Notes: generated by a model from the letters alone, not told the origin. 27,078 bases of DNA from an uncultured Clostridia bacterium (GCA_934667105.1 CAKULG010000028.1:1-27078), one strand, 5' to 3'. Counted from the stretch's first letter, positions 15,133-26,400 are shown. Numbers and translations: made by a program.

Positions 15133-15987
15133 ATGGCGCTGAGCGATCGGAAAATGAATCGCGTTTTCCTCTGGATCATCTGGATTTTCGAAGGAATTCT
15201 GGTAGGCTTCGGGGCCATTCTTCCCGGCATCAGCGGCGGCGTGCTCTGCACCGCCTTCGGCATGTATCACCCCCTCATCGAAACCATTTCCCATCCCAAG
15301 GCGGGGCTGAAAAAGCACGGCCTGATGCTGGGCGTTTTCTGCGTGGGCGTGGCGCTGGGCTTTGTGGGGCTTTCCGGCCTGACGGCGAAGTTGCTTTCGG
15401 AAAACACCGCCCTGATGACCTGCGTTTTCATCGGCTTCATCCTGGGCACGCTGCCCGATCTGTGGCAGGATGCGGGCAAGCAGGGCCGCGGCCCCGGCGC
15501 GTATCTGGCGCTTGCGCTGGGCCTGGCCTTTATTGTGGGCATGCTGTTTCTCTTTAAAACCAAGCTCTCTGTGGAGGTCGCGCCCAATTTCCTGGGCTTT
15601 ATCCTCTGCGGCGTGCTTTGGGGGCTCAGCTTCATCGTGCCCGGCCTCAGTTCCTCCTCCCTGCTGCTTTTCTTCGGGCTGTATCAGCCCATGCTCGGCG
15701 GCATTTCCACGCTGGATTTTCGCGTAATCGCGCCTATGGCCCTGGGCATGATCGCCTGCGTGCTGCTCTTCTCCAAGGGAGTGGGCCTGGCCTATAAGCG
15801 CTTCTACGCCGTGGTTTCCCACGCCCTGATCGGCGTCGTGCTGGGCTCCACGCTGATGATCCTGCCGCCGCTGGGCGATACGGCCGCCGCCGTCGCCCTG
15901 TCCGTGCTCTGCATTGCGGGCGGCGCCGCCTTCTCCTTCTTCTTCACCTGGCTATGCAACCGCATCAAGGCAAAAACGGAAGGATAA
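15133..15987 (+). CDS. DUF368 membrane protein, undecaprenyl-phosphate transporter (PopT family)
   Basis: A polytopic membrane protein of 284 residues; the ATG at 15133 is preceded by GAAAGGA. The DUF368 signature appears twice, as expected from its inverted-repeat fold: GAILPGISGGVLCTAFGMY near residue 30 and SFIVPGLSSSSLLLFFGLY near 175, with about eight hydrophobic helices. DUF368 proteins (PopT) were shown to recycle undecaprenyl phosphate from the outer to the inner leaflet of the membrane for peptidoglycan and teichoic-acid synthesis, in parallel to DedA-family UptA. It follows the TPM gene by 76 nt on the same strand and is the last gene before a repeat at a convergent junction. Family call firm; direct function by homology. 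Confidence 0.9.
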   Translation: MALSDRKMNRVFLWIIWIFEGILVGFGAILPGISGGVLCTAFGMYHPLIETISHPKAGLKKHGLMLGVFCVGVALGFVGLSGLTAKLLSENTALMTCVFIGFILGTLPDLWQDAGKQGRGPGAYLALALGLAFIVGMLFLFKTKLSVEVAPNFLGFILCGVLWGLSFIVPGLSSSSLLLFFGLYQPMLGGISTLDFRVIAPMALGMIACVLLFSKGVGLAYKRFYAVVSHALIGVVLGSTLMILPPLGDTAAAVALSVLCIAGGAAFSFFFTWLCNRIKAKTEG

Positions 15988-16042
15988 ATAAGGAATTTCC
16001 GGACTGTCGAAAAAAACTGCGAACAAACCTGCGGATAAAAAA

Positions 16043-16241
16043 GGGCTGAGAATAAACACATCTCTAGTAATGAGGAAGCTGAGATTACGGCGAAAAGCAT
16101 ATTTCTCTTTGCTAGCGGAGATGCAAGTAGATCGTCTGTTTTTTTCCGATCCATACAGCTTTCCTGGAAAGGGGGCGGGGGAGACGTTCTTTGGCTTACA
16201 AAGAACGTTTCCCCCGCAAATATTTTATTTTCGTTATCAGC
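16043..16241 (+). repeat. Structured intergenic repeat, copy 2 (hairpin 16175-16217)
   Basis: GCGGGGGAGACGTTCTTTG (16175-16193) pairs with CAAAGAACGTTTCCCCCGC (16199-16217), with one G-U, around loop GCTTA. A GCAAATATTTTATTTTCG tail follows. Upstream, 16045-16134 is the counterpart of 10479-10570 in copy 1b. The outer ends GCTGA (16045-16049) and TCAGC (16237-16241) are complementary but differ from the GCTGTGA/TCACAGC ends of copy 1b. It fills the gap between the convergent DUF368 and L,D-transpeptidase genes and ends 2 nt before the latter's stop codon. Confidence 0.8.
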
Positions 16242-16243
16242 AA

Positions 16244-16936
16244 TCATTCAAACAGCGCCATGCCCAAGGCTGTTTGCAGGGCCCAATCCGCCGCGTCCCC
16301 CGTCGAGAGGCCCAGCGCGCGGCGGGCGCGGATAACCGCCTGCCGTGTGGCCGCGCCCAACACGCCGTCCGCGCTGCCCTGCAAAAAGCCCCGCTGAATC
16401 AGCCGCCGCTGCAACAGCTGCACATCCGAGCCCCTGTCTCCCTCCCGCAGGGTGCGCAATCCCGCGTTCAGCGCGCCGTAGGCCCCGCCCTCCAGCACCA
16501 CCCGCGCGCCGTTGGGCGCCATGCGATACAGCCGCTCCGCATCCCCCACCCGCAGCCGGATGCAGCCGTGAGAAGCGTTCTGGCCGATGGAGCCGGGGGC
16601 GTTTGTGCCGTGGAGGCCATATTGACCAAAGGGCACGTTCAGCCCCAGAAAGCGGGTGCCAAAGCCGGACAGCTCTGTTGCGAAGCGATAGCTCACCCGA
16701 TATACGCCCACCGGCGAGGGCGTATCCCGCGCCCCGGCCGCAATGGGGAAAACCGCCGTTTCCACCCCGTTTTCATATACGATCAGCCGCTTACGATCCA
16801 GTTCCACCCAGATCAGCAGCCCCTGGGGCGCGGCCGCCGGGCGGGCGGGGGGCCCCGCGCGGCCCAGCCAAAGCGCTCCCCACAACGCCGCGCACAGCAG
16901 CCCCGCCCCCAGCAGCGCCCCGGCCCATTTTTTCAT
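16244..16936 (-). CDS. Secreted L,D-transpeptidase (YkuD) with peptidoglycan-binding domain
   Basis: A 230-residue exported enzyme that makes 3-3 cross-links or anchors proteins to peptidoglycan. Residues 1-27 are a signal peptide or membrane anchor (MKKWAGALLGAGLLCAALWGALWL). The YkuD domain follows: WVELDRKRLIVYENG, AAGARDTPSPVGVYRV, and the active site with YGLHGTN, then SHGCIRL, where C125 is the nucleophile and H123 its near neighbour. The C-terminal third (LREGDRGSDVQLLQRRLIQRGFLQG...DGVLGAATRQAV) is a PG_binding_1 domain. The order of catalytic then binding domain is common in Clostridia. It is divergent from copA and convergent with the DUF368 gene. The start has GAAAGGAAAGGGGG upstream. 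Confidence 0.93.
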   Translation of the reverse strand: MKKWAGALLGAGLLCAALWGALWLGRAGPPARPAAAPQGLLIWVELDRKRLIVYENGVETAVFPIAAGARDTPSPVGVYRVSYRFATELSGFGTRFLGLNVPFGQYGLHGTNAPGSIGQNASHGCIRLRVGDAERLYRMAPNGARVVLEGGAYGALNAGLRTLREGDRGSDVQLLQRRLIQRGFLQGSADGVLGAATRQAVIRARRALGLSTGDAADWALQTALGMALFE

Positions 16937-16994
16937 GCGCCCGCGCCCCCTTTCCTTTCATTTTATGCCGCCGTCCCCCACGCCATGTTTCGTA

Positions 16995-17024
16995 TTGACA
17001 AACTTCGTTTTCTCGCGATAGAAT
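16995..17024 (+). promoter_or_regulatory. Promoter of copA
   Basis: TTGACA (16995-17000) and TAGAAT (17019-17024) are 18 bp apart. Transcription should begin near 17030, leaving a leader of about 50 nt. Confidence 0.75.
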
Positions 17025-17041
17025 ACCCCCGGAATGGGGAA
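17024..17041. promoter_or_regulatory. Possible CsoR-type operator
   Basis: TACCCC, six bases, then GGGGAA form an imperfect inverted repeat at the predicted start of copA transcription. CsoR repressors of Bacillota bind TACCC/GGGTA-type inverted repeats at copper-efflux promoters and release them on Cu(I) binding. No csoR or copY gene is in the window, so the assignment rests on location and pattern only. Confidence 0.35.
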
Positions 17042-17079
17042 GCTATCGGCAAAAGGCCCCTTCCGAAAGGAGACTCCTT

Positions 17080-19610
<2,531 letters not shown>

Positions 19611-19614
<4 letters not shown>

Positions 19615-19775
19615 TAATAATATGCGGGGGAACCGCTCTTTGTAGCCAAAGAGCGGTTCCCCCGCACCCCCTCCGAGAAAGCCGATTGGGTAGGGTGAGG
19701 CGGCAAGAAATCAGCTTGCTTCTCCGCCTGCAGGAGGAAAGGGCCGCGCGCAGCAAAATGGGGCCACGCACATCT
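19611..19775 (-). repeat. Structured intergenic repeat, copy 3a (hairpin 19624-19665)
   Basis: GCGGGGGAACCGCTCTTTG (19624-19642) and its exact complement (19647-19665) flank loop TAGC. Next come CACCCCCTCC, GAGAAAGCCGATTGGG (19675-19690) and a second hairpin GGCGG...AGAA/TTCT...CCGCC (19699-19728). The unit ends with a GCGCGCAGCAAAATGG stretch. The copA stop TAA lies inside its first bases. It is in the same order and orientation as copy 1a. Confidence 0.8.
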
Positions 19776-19897
19776 TCCAAGGAAGCCGATTGGGTAGGGT
19801 GGGCCAGCAAGAAAACCGCTTATTTCCCCGCAAACAAGGGAACCGTTCTTCAGCGCAATCGTCCCTCAAGGGGCGGCGCGCAGCAGAATGGTTCCCT
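19776..19897 (-). repeat. Structured intergenic repeat, copy 3b (direct repeat of 3a without the 5' hairpin)
   Basis: GGAAGCCGATTGGGTAGGGT (19781-19800) repeats 19677-19696 about 104 bp downstream, almost without change. It is followed by GCAAGAAAACCGCTTATTTC and a GCGCGCAGCAGAATGG end that matches 19747-19762. GGGAACCGTTCTTC (19838-19851) is only partly matched by GGTTCCC (19891-19897). The copy 3 block separates the convergent copA and GNAT genes. Confidence 0.75.
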
Positions 19898-19921
19898 TGA
19901 ATTATTTTCCAGCTTTATTTT

Positions 19922-20722
19922 TCAGAGGTCAATTCCCGGCAAAAGGGTCACGGTGCGCACAAAGGCGGCGCCCAGATGCTTCATCAGGCCCATTTGCGGC
20001 GCGTTCCGGCGGAACACAGGGGCGTACAGGGCGTTCACGCTCCGCTCCCGCAGCAGCGCCCCCGCCGATTGCAGCAGCTGCTTTGCCATGCCCTGACGGC
20101 GATAATCCGAACGGGTATAGAGCATCAGCAAGGTGGCGTTTTCCCCCGTGCCGGTGAACAGCGCCTCGCTGACGGGGGTTCCCGCCCGATAAAAGCCCAA
20201 GGCCATAAAATGCTGCTGCTGTTGCCAGAGGGTAAGGGCGTCCCGGGTAATGGGCTGAATGCGATAGGCGTTGGCCCGTGCCAGGAAGGCGTTCAGGTTC
20301 GCCTCATCCATCAGCGGAACGGAAGCGAACTGCATGCCCATCGGCGCGCGGGCCATGCCCATCGGCGGCAGGAAGCGATACAGATCCTCCCCGTCGTCAT
20401 TGCGAAAGCCGCAGGCCTCGTAAAAGCGCAGCATGCCCGCATCCTCCGGGGCAAGCTGGGCGTAGAGCCGGGCGGGCAAATTGGGGTTCTGGGCTCGCAA
20501 TTGCTCCGCCCGGGCCAGCAGCGCGCCGTAAAGCAGCGCCCGGGCCGAGGGCTGCGCGTCGATCTGCATGAACAGGTGCTGGGGCCGTTCGGGATACATT
20601 TCCCCCTGAAAAAAGGGAATCACATAGCCCGTGCCCATTTGAATTTGCTGATCGTTGGCCACGAAAAACACGTTTTCCGGCGCGACCCCCTGATAGGCCG
20701 TCTGCGGATGGGTAATACGCAT
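19922..20722 (-). CDS. GNAT family acetyltransferase (two GNAT halves)
   Basis: This 266-residue protein starts at the ATG at 20722 (MRITHPQTAYQG), with AAGGGGA about 12 nt upstream. The C-terminal half has a clear acetyl-CoA motif, YTRSDYRRQGMAKQLLQSAGALLRE (pattern RxxGxA), followed by YAPVFRRNAPQMGLMKHLGAAFV. The N-terminal half resembles a second, degenerate GNAT fold (LYAQLAPEDAGMLRFYEACGFR), without the RxxGxA motif. Such double-GNAT proteins are common in Clostridia, with one active half. It begins 43 nt after the GMP-synthase-like gene on the same strand and is probably co-transcribed. The substrate is unknown. Confidence 0.82.
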   Translation of the reverse strand: MRITHPQTAYQGVAPENVFFVANDQQIQMGTGYVIPFFQGEMYPERPQHLFMQIDAQPSARALLYGALLARAEQLRAQNPNLPARLYAQLAPEDAGMLRFYEACGFRNDDGEDLYRFLPPMGMARAPMGMQFASVPLMDEANLNAFLARANAYRIQPITRDALTLWQQQQHFMALGFYRAGTPVSEALFTGTGENATLLMLYTRSDYRRQGMAKQLLQSAGALLRERSVNALYAPVFRRNAPQMGLMKHLGAAFVRTVTLLPGIDL

Positions 20723-20765
20723 AATATGACAAATCCCCTTGCTGATGATTCTTTTGTACAGGCGT

Positions 20766-22217
20766 TTATTGCCATTCAATGCCCGCGTAATTGCTGCTGG
20801 GGGTGAGATCGTAAACGATCCGCCGCACCTCCGGCCGCTGGCGCATGGCGCGTTCCACCACGGTTTCCATCACATCGTAGGGCAGCCGGGCGGCATAGGC
20901 CAGGCTGCGTTCGCTGGCATGCACCGCCCGCAGGCAGATCACCGCGCCCTTTTCATCCCCCGGCATGGGGCAAAGCACGGCGAAATATTGCCACAGGCGC
21001 TTCTGCGCCCCCGCCCGAAGAACTTCCTCCCGGAAGATGGCGTCCACCGCCCGCAGCGTTTGCAGCCGCTCCAGCGTCACCTCGCCCAGAATGCGCAGGG
21101 CCAGGCCGCTGCCCGGGAAGGGCTGGCGGGAAAGCAGATCCTGGGGGATGCCCAGATAATCGCCCACCCGGCGAATTTCATCCTTAAACAGCTCGCGCAC
21201 CGGCTCGATCACCGTGCCGCCGCCAAGCAGCCTCGCCCGGCGATCGCCCTGGCCGAACATGATATCGTTATAGCTGGTGCCGCGGATCACCGCGTCGAAA
21301 GCGCCCAGCTTGACCGTTTCCTCATCCAGGATCTGCTGCATGGTCTGGCCCACCAGGCGGCGCTTTTCTCCCGCGTCCGTCACGCCCCTGAGCGCCTGCA
21401 TAAAGCGCTCCTGGGCGTAGATTCTGGTGATATTCAGGCCCAGCTTATCCCCATAGAAGGCCATAAACCGATCGCCCTCGTTTTCCCGCAGCAGCCCGGT
21501 ATCCACAAATATGCATTTCAGCCGCGCGCCCAGCGCCCGAAAGGCCAGCAGCGCGCTCACGCCGCTGTCCAGCCCGCCCGTCATGGCGCACACCGCCGTG
21601 CCCTCGCCCACCACGCGGCCGATCTCCTCCACCGCCCGGGCCACGAAAGCGTCGTCGTCCCACCAGGTGGTGCAGCCGCAGATGTCCTGGGCGAAATTCC
21701 GCAGCATGCGGCAGCCCTCGGGGTCGTTCTGCTCCACCTCGAACTGCACCGCGTAAAGCGGCAGCACATCGGAAGAAAAGCCGATCACCGTCTCCCCCGC
21801 CCGGCAAATGGCGGTGGCGGCGGCGGGCAATTGCATTTCCCGGGCGCAGGGCAGCATGCGCTCCCCATCCTCCAGGCCCGAAAGCAGCGGGCAAGCCTGA
21901 TATTCCAGGCGCGCCACCGCGTTTTGAAGGGCCGGGCCGCCCGCAGCGCCGCCCAGCGCCGTTAAAACCAGCGCCGCCGCGTCGCCCAGGGCCAGCAGGG
22001 GAATGCCGCTTTCCAGCAGTCGGCCGTCCAGGCCCACGGGGGTTTCGCCCTTCACGCCGCCCGCCAGCAAAAGGCCCATAGGGCTTTGCTCCTTAATTTC
22101 CTCCAGGGATGCGTCCCCGGGGAGAATTTTGCATAAAATTCGCTCAGAACGCAGCTTGCGGGTAATCGCCCGGCTGGATGCATCGTCAAAATTCAGCACC
22201 AGCACCATGTCACGCAT
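20766..22217 (-). CDS. GMP synthase-like protein with degenerate amidotransferase domain
   Basis: It has 483 residues from the ATG at 22217 (MRDMVLVLNF), with AAAGGG 9 nt upstream; an earlier in-frame ATG at 22274 has a poor site. The layout is that of GuaA: an N-terminal glutamine amidotransferase half, a central PP-loop domain (AMTGGLDSGV, 211-220; FVDTGLLRENEGDRFM) and a C-terminal dimerisation domain (EPVRELFKDE, RQPFPGSGLALRILGEVT, WQYFAVL, RRIVYDL, IEWQ). The key residues are altered. GICYGMQ, with the catalytic Cys, reads ALGDAAA (Gly78 at the Cys position). QFHPE reads QFEVE, so the His is gone. In the synthetase half the lid KSHHNVGG, RSVGV and KPPATIEW are missing. Glutamine-driven GMP synthesis looks impossible, and even ammonia-driven activity is doubtful. 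It may be a paralogue with another role. No true guaA is in the window. Confidence 0.85.
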   Translation of the reverse strand: MRDMVLVLNFDDASSRAITRKLRSERILCKILPGDASLEEIKEQSPMGLLLAGGVKGETPVGLDGRLLESGIPLLALGDAAALVLTALGGAAGGPALQNAVARLEYQACPLLSGLEDGERMLPCAREMQLPAAATAICRAGETVIGFSSDVLPLYAVQFEVEQNDPEGCRMLRNFAQDICGCTTWWDDDAFVARAVEEIGRVVGEGTAVCAMTGGLDSGVSALLAFRALGARLKCIFVDTGLLRENEGDRFMAFYGDKLGLNITRIYAQERFMQALRGVTDAGEKRRLVGQTMQQILDEETVKLGAFDAVIRGTSYNDIMFGQGDRRARLLGGGTVIEPVRELFKDEIRRVGDYLGIPQDLLSRQPFPGSGLALRILGEVTLERLQTLRAVDAIFREEVLRAGAQKRLWQYFAVLCPMPGDEKGAVICLRAVHASERSLAYAARLPYDVMETVVERAMRQRPEVRRIVYDLTPSSNYAGIEWQ

Positions 22218-22292
22218 CGTGTCACACCCTTTCAAAGGACGGATTTGCGCATTAAACTTTTCTTTATTCGACATTCGCCCGGGAAATTCCTG

Positions 22293-23303
22293 CTATGGAT
22301 TTTCATCCTGCTCCACCACCCATAATTCAGGGTGCTCGCGATAGCGCTGGGCGATATAAGCCTTGAGGGCCAGGCGCGTTTCCCGGTTGGCCACGCCGCT
22401 TTCCGAAAGCCCGGCCTGGCGCTGAAGCTGCTTCACGGCCCGCTCGGTCAGCGCGCCGTAGCGCCCGGTGATATACTGCCCCTCCAGCAGCCCCGCGTCC
22501 ACCAGCTCGCCTTGCAGGGCCTTCACCTTTTCTCCCGCGCTGCCAAAGCGCAGCGTAATATCCGCCAGATCGTAAACCGTCCCATAGCCCAGGATGGCCC
22601 AATGATCGATAGAATACACATTGCGCGCCACGGAATCCGGGTTATTGCCCTCGATCACATGCACGCGCACGCCGCCTTGCTCGTCATAGGCGCAGTATTC
22701 CACCATCGCCACATGGGTGGTATCGCCCAGGGCGCTGGTGGAAAAAAACATCCAATCCCCCGGCTGGGGAATATAGCTGTTTTTGGCGATGGCCTCGCCG
22801 GTGATTTTGTTCCATTGGCTGCCCCAGCCGGGCACGGTGCCCTTCCGGGCGATATACCGTCCCTGCTTGAGGAACCAATCCCGGCCCGTATTGGTTCCGG
22901 TGTAATAGGGATAGATGGAATTGAGCAACTGCGTTCCATGCTGCCGGTCCACCTGATCCACACACCAGCACAGAAATTCCGCGCACCATTCCGCCGTGGG
23001 ATCGCCCGTCCAGACGCCGTATTTCGTAGCGCCGGAGCGCTCCTCCCGATAGCCCAGCTCTCCCCGGGCGATTTCCAGCAGCCATTCCACATAATCGGGC
23101 AATTCGTCCAGGGGCGCGATGCGCGTTTCCTGGGCCGCGCCGGGCGTTTGCAGAGGCACCAGGGTTTCCTCCGGCCCTTCGTCCGGGGCGGAGGTGGAAA
23201 GCGCTTCCTGGGCGGGAGCGGGTGTTTCCTCTCCCCCGGCGCTCCAGGCCAGCCCGCACAAAAGCAGGCAGCCGCTTAAAAACAGGCAGAGTAATTTTCG
23301 CAC
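22293..23303 (-). CDS. Secreted CHAP-domain hydrolase with peptidoglycan-binding domain
   Basis: A 336-residue exported protein starting at a GTG (23303) with GGGAG 8 nt upstream; no ATG is suitably placed. Residues 1-22 form a signal peptide (MRKLLCLFLSGCLLLCGLAWSA), then a Pro/Glu/Thr-rich linker to about 60. The CHAP-type domain follows: AEWCAEFLCWCV (C107 as probable nucleophile), PQPGDWMFF, THVAMVEY (H197) and VIEGNN. A C-terminal PG_binding_1 domain (RFGSAGEKVKALQGELVDAGLL...LTERAVKQLQRQAG) targets the cell wall. CHAP enzymes cut peptidoglycan as amidases or endopeptidases; which bond is cut here cannot be told. It lies downstream of the giant surface protein gene, with about 150 nt between, and upstream of the GMP-synthase-like gene by 75 nt. 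Confidence 0.87.
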   Translation of the reverse strand: MRKLLCLFLSGCLLLCGLAWSAGGEETPAPAQEALSTSAPDEGPEETLVPLQTPGAAQETRIAPLDELPDYVEWLLEIARGELGYREERSGATKYGVWTGDPTAEWCAEFLCWCVDQVDRQHGTQLLNSIYPYYTGTNTGRDWFLKQGRYIARKGTVPGWGSQWNKITGEAIAKNSYIPQPGDWMFFSTSALGDTTHVAMVEYCAYDEQGGVRVHVIEGNNPDSVARNVYSIDHWAILGYGTVYDLADITLRFGSAGEKVKALQGELVDAGLLEGQYITGRYGALTERAVKQLQRQAGLSESGVANRETRLALKAYIAQRYREHPELWVVEQDENP

Positions 23304-23346
23304 AGGCTTCTCTCCCTTTTCTGGGTGTTTTTCGTTTTACAGGGAA

Positions 23347-23375
23347 GCGGGGCCGGAAAAACGTTCCGGTCCCGC
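23347..23375 (-). other. Intercistronic hairpin before the CHAP gene
   Basis: GCGGGGCCGGAA (23347-23358) pairs with TTCCGGTCCCGC (23364-23375), with one mismatch or wobble, in the gap between the surface-protein stop and the CHAP start. No clear T-run follows on the minus strand, so full termination is not predicted. Confidence 0.5.
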
Positions 23376-23383
23376 AGGGGGAT

Positions 23384-23440
23384 GGAAACGCGGGGGCGGC
23401 GGGGCTTTGCGCGTTCCGCTTCTTCGCCCGGCGCGTTTCC
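23384..23440 (-). other. Second intercistronic stem-loop after the surface-protein gene
   Basis: GGAAACGCG (23384-23392) pairs with CGCGTTTCC (23432-23440), and GGGCG (23394-23398) stacks with CGCCC (23425-23429). It lies within 12 nt of the stop codon of the surface-protein gene and probably protects or partly ends that transcript. Confidence 0.5.
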
Positions 23441-23451
23441 GTTTTCATGCT

Positions 23452-26400
23452 TTAGGCTTCGCCGCCCGGCTCCTGATCCCGATGGCGATCCGCCCGGCGC
23501 TGCCGCTGATAAGCGCCGCCCGGGGCGGATTGCGCCGCCTGCTGGGGCCGATAGGCCTGGGTGGCGTTCCGGTCGGAGGTTTGCTGGGGCTGATAGGCCT
23601 GGGTGGCCTGGCGCTCCGCCGTCTGCTGGGGCTGATACGCCTGGGTGGCGTTCCGGTCGGAGGTCTGTTGCGGCTGATACGCCTGCGTCGCCTGGCGCTC
23701 CGCCGTTTGCTGCGGATTATAGGCCTGCGTCGCCTGGCGGGGGCCGCCGTAGCGCTGGGCCTCTCGCTGGCTCACGGGCCGATAGGGGTTGGTGGTTTGC
23801 GCAGGGCGATTGGGGGCCGCCGCGCCGGATACAGGCGCGTTGGGCGTCTGCCGGGGCGGATAGACGGGCCGCGCCGCCTGCTGGGGGTTATTCTGGGCCG
23901 CCCGGGTCTGGGGCTGACCGGCGTTATAGGCCTGCCGCGCCTGCTGCGCGCGCACCGCCTGCCGCCGCCGCTCGTTCTGGCGATGGAGGGTGTAAGCGTA
24001 ATACGCGCCGCCGCCGCCAATGGCCGCCAGGGCCAGCAGCACCCAGGGCCAGGCCGAGCCGCCGCTCTTGGTATCGGGGGCGGGGGTGGCCAGGCCGCCT
24101 GCGGGATCCACCGGCGCGATTGCGGGGGTAGGCGTGGGCGAAGCGGTGGCTGTGGGCGTGGCCGTGGGCAGCCGTTCCGGATCGGGGGTGGGGGTGGCGT
24201 AGGGGTTAAAGGGCTCGTAGGAGGCGCTCAGGGCGGGGTTCTTCCAGACGGTCTGGTTATAATCCTCCACGGGCTGAATCTGGCTGCTGTTATTATCCGA
24301 GGAAGCGCCGCTGCCGCTGTTGGCCTTCAGGTATTCGCTGCTTTGCAGGAAGGTGGTGAGCTCGCCCAGGGAGAGCACCTTGAAATAATCCCCCGAGATA
24401 TAGCCCTCGGTGCCCGCCTGGCTTACATGATACCACAGGCCCTCCTCATTCTGCACCGAGCCCAGCACCAGCGCGAAGGCGTAATTATCCAGCAGCCGCA
24501 GCTGCCGCGCCTTACGGCTGGGCTCTGCCCGCAGGTTCACCTTGCCGCTGTTGCTCTGCACATGGCCGTAGCTGGAAAGGCTGTTCTGGCTGATGGGCTC
24601 GGGCGTGGGCGCGGGGGTGGGCGTGATGAGGCGGTTTTCCTGGGATTGCAGATAGGCGATGGTTTCCTCTTCGCTGAGCATGCGCATCTGATCCTCGCGG
24701 ATATAGCCCCACATGCCCTCGTACTGCACCAGATGCCAGGTGGTTCCCGCGAAGGTTTGGCCCTGCACGTTGGCCACCGTGCCGTAAGGCAGCAGGCGGA
24801 GGATTTCCGCGTTGGTATCGGGGAAGGTGCGCATAGGCACGCCGTCGCCCACCGTCATGGCATAGCCCAGCACCTGCTGCGGCACGGGGGTGGCGGTGGC
24901 GGATTGCGGCGGCATATACAGCCGGGCCTCCTCATTGCTGACGGGGCGCAGGGCCTCGTGAATCACGAAGCCGTAATTCCCGCTGTTCACCGACTGCACG
25001 GCGGACCACACCTGGTTCACATAGGTCTGGCTGGAAACATACACCAGCGAATTGGCGGGTAGCCATTCCAGAATGGTATCGTCCGTCACGCCGGTGCGCA
25101 GGGCCACCTGCCACTGGGTCAGGGCGTAGCCCCGATAGGCGGCGGGGGTGGCTGTGGGGGTAAGGGTGGGCGCTTCGGTGGGCGGCTGCGGGGTGGGCGT
25201 TTCGGTGGGCGCGGCAGTCTGGGGCGGGGTCTGGGTGGGCACGGGCGAGGAAAGCTGGCCCTGAATCTGGTCGCTTTCGCTCTGGCTGCACAGATCCACA
25301 AACTTCGCCATCAGATAGCCGTCCGTGCCGTTCACGCGGACGAGATACCACTGCTCGTTTTCCACCGTCACAGCGGAATACACCCACGCCTGGGTGTTTT
25401 TCGCAAGCTCGCGGATCAGCGTGGCGGCCTTGGCCACGGGCTCCTTGCGGAAATTCACCTTGGCGTTGGTGAACGCCCAGCGGTCGATGGCCACGCCGTC
25501 AGGCACGGGCGAGGGGCTGGGCGTGGGCGCCTGGGTGGGGGCGGGGGTGTAGCCGAAAATGGCGGCCACCTCCGCGTCGCTGAGCAGGCGCACGACGGAA
25601 TCCTTCAAAAAGCCCGTTTCATCGCCGATCTGCACGGCGTACCAGGTTTCCTTTTTATCGTTGGTCACTTGGCCAAAAATATGGGCCAGATCCTTCTGCC
25701 CCACCTTGCGCAGGGTATTGCTGTCGGTGGAGGGGGCGCTGCGGAAGTTAATGGAATCCCCCCGGGGATAGGCGTAAGCATCCATCGGCGTATAGGGATA
25801 CGGGAAGGGCGTGGGCGAGCCCGGTGCGGGGGGGTCGGGGGCCGGGGTGGGGGTGGCGGTGGAAACGTAATAGAAGATCACGGCGGCAGGGGTCAGCGAG
25901 CCGTCCTGGGCCAGGGTGACGTTCTGCACACCCTCGCCCTGCAGCGCATACCCGGGCAGCAGATCCTGGGGCGCGGCGGCGATGCTGTTGTTCCCCGCGT
26001 AGCAATCCACCTCCTGGGCGGTGGCCACGGTTTGGCCCTCGGGGGTGAGATAATACACCGTCACCTTGGCGGTCAGCTCCTGCCGGAACTGGAAGATCAC
26101 CTCGGCGGGCGTGGCCACGCCGTTGGCGTCCACCTGCACGTTGATCTTTTCCGCGCCGCTGGCCAGTTCGTAATCCGCGGGCACCTTTTCCCAATCCACG
26201 GCAATGGCGTTTTCCGCGTTTTCCACGCAGGTTTCCGTATAGTTATAAAAAACGCTGCCCTGGCTGCTTACATATTTCACGTTCACCAGCGCGATCTTGG
26301 GGGCGGGCACGTCGGGGGTGTAGCGATAGGTAAAGACGGCCTCCGCCGGGGCTGCCCCGTTTTCATCCACCAGGATGGTCACGCTGGCGGCGGAATCCAG

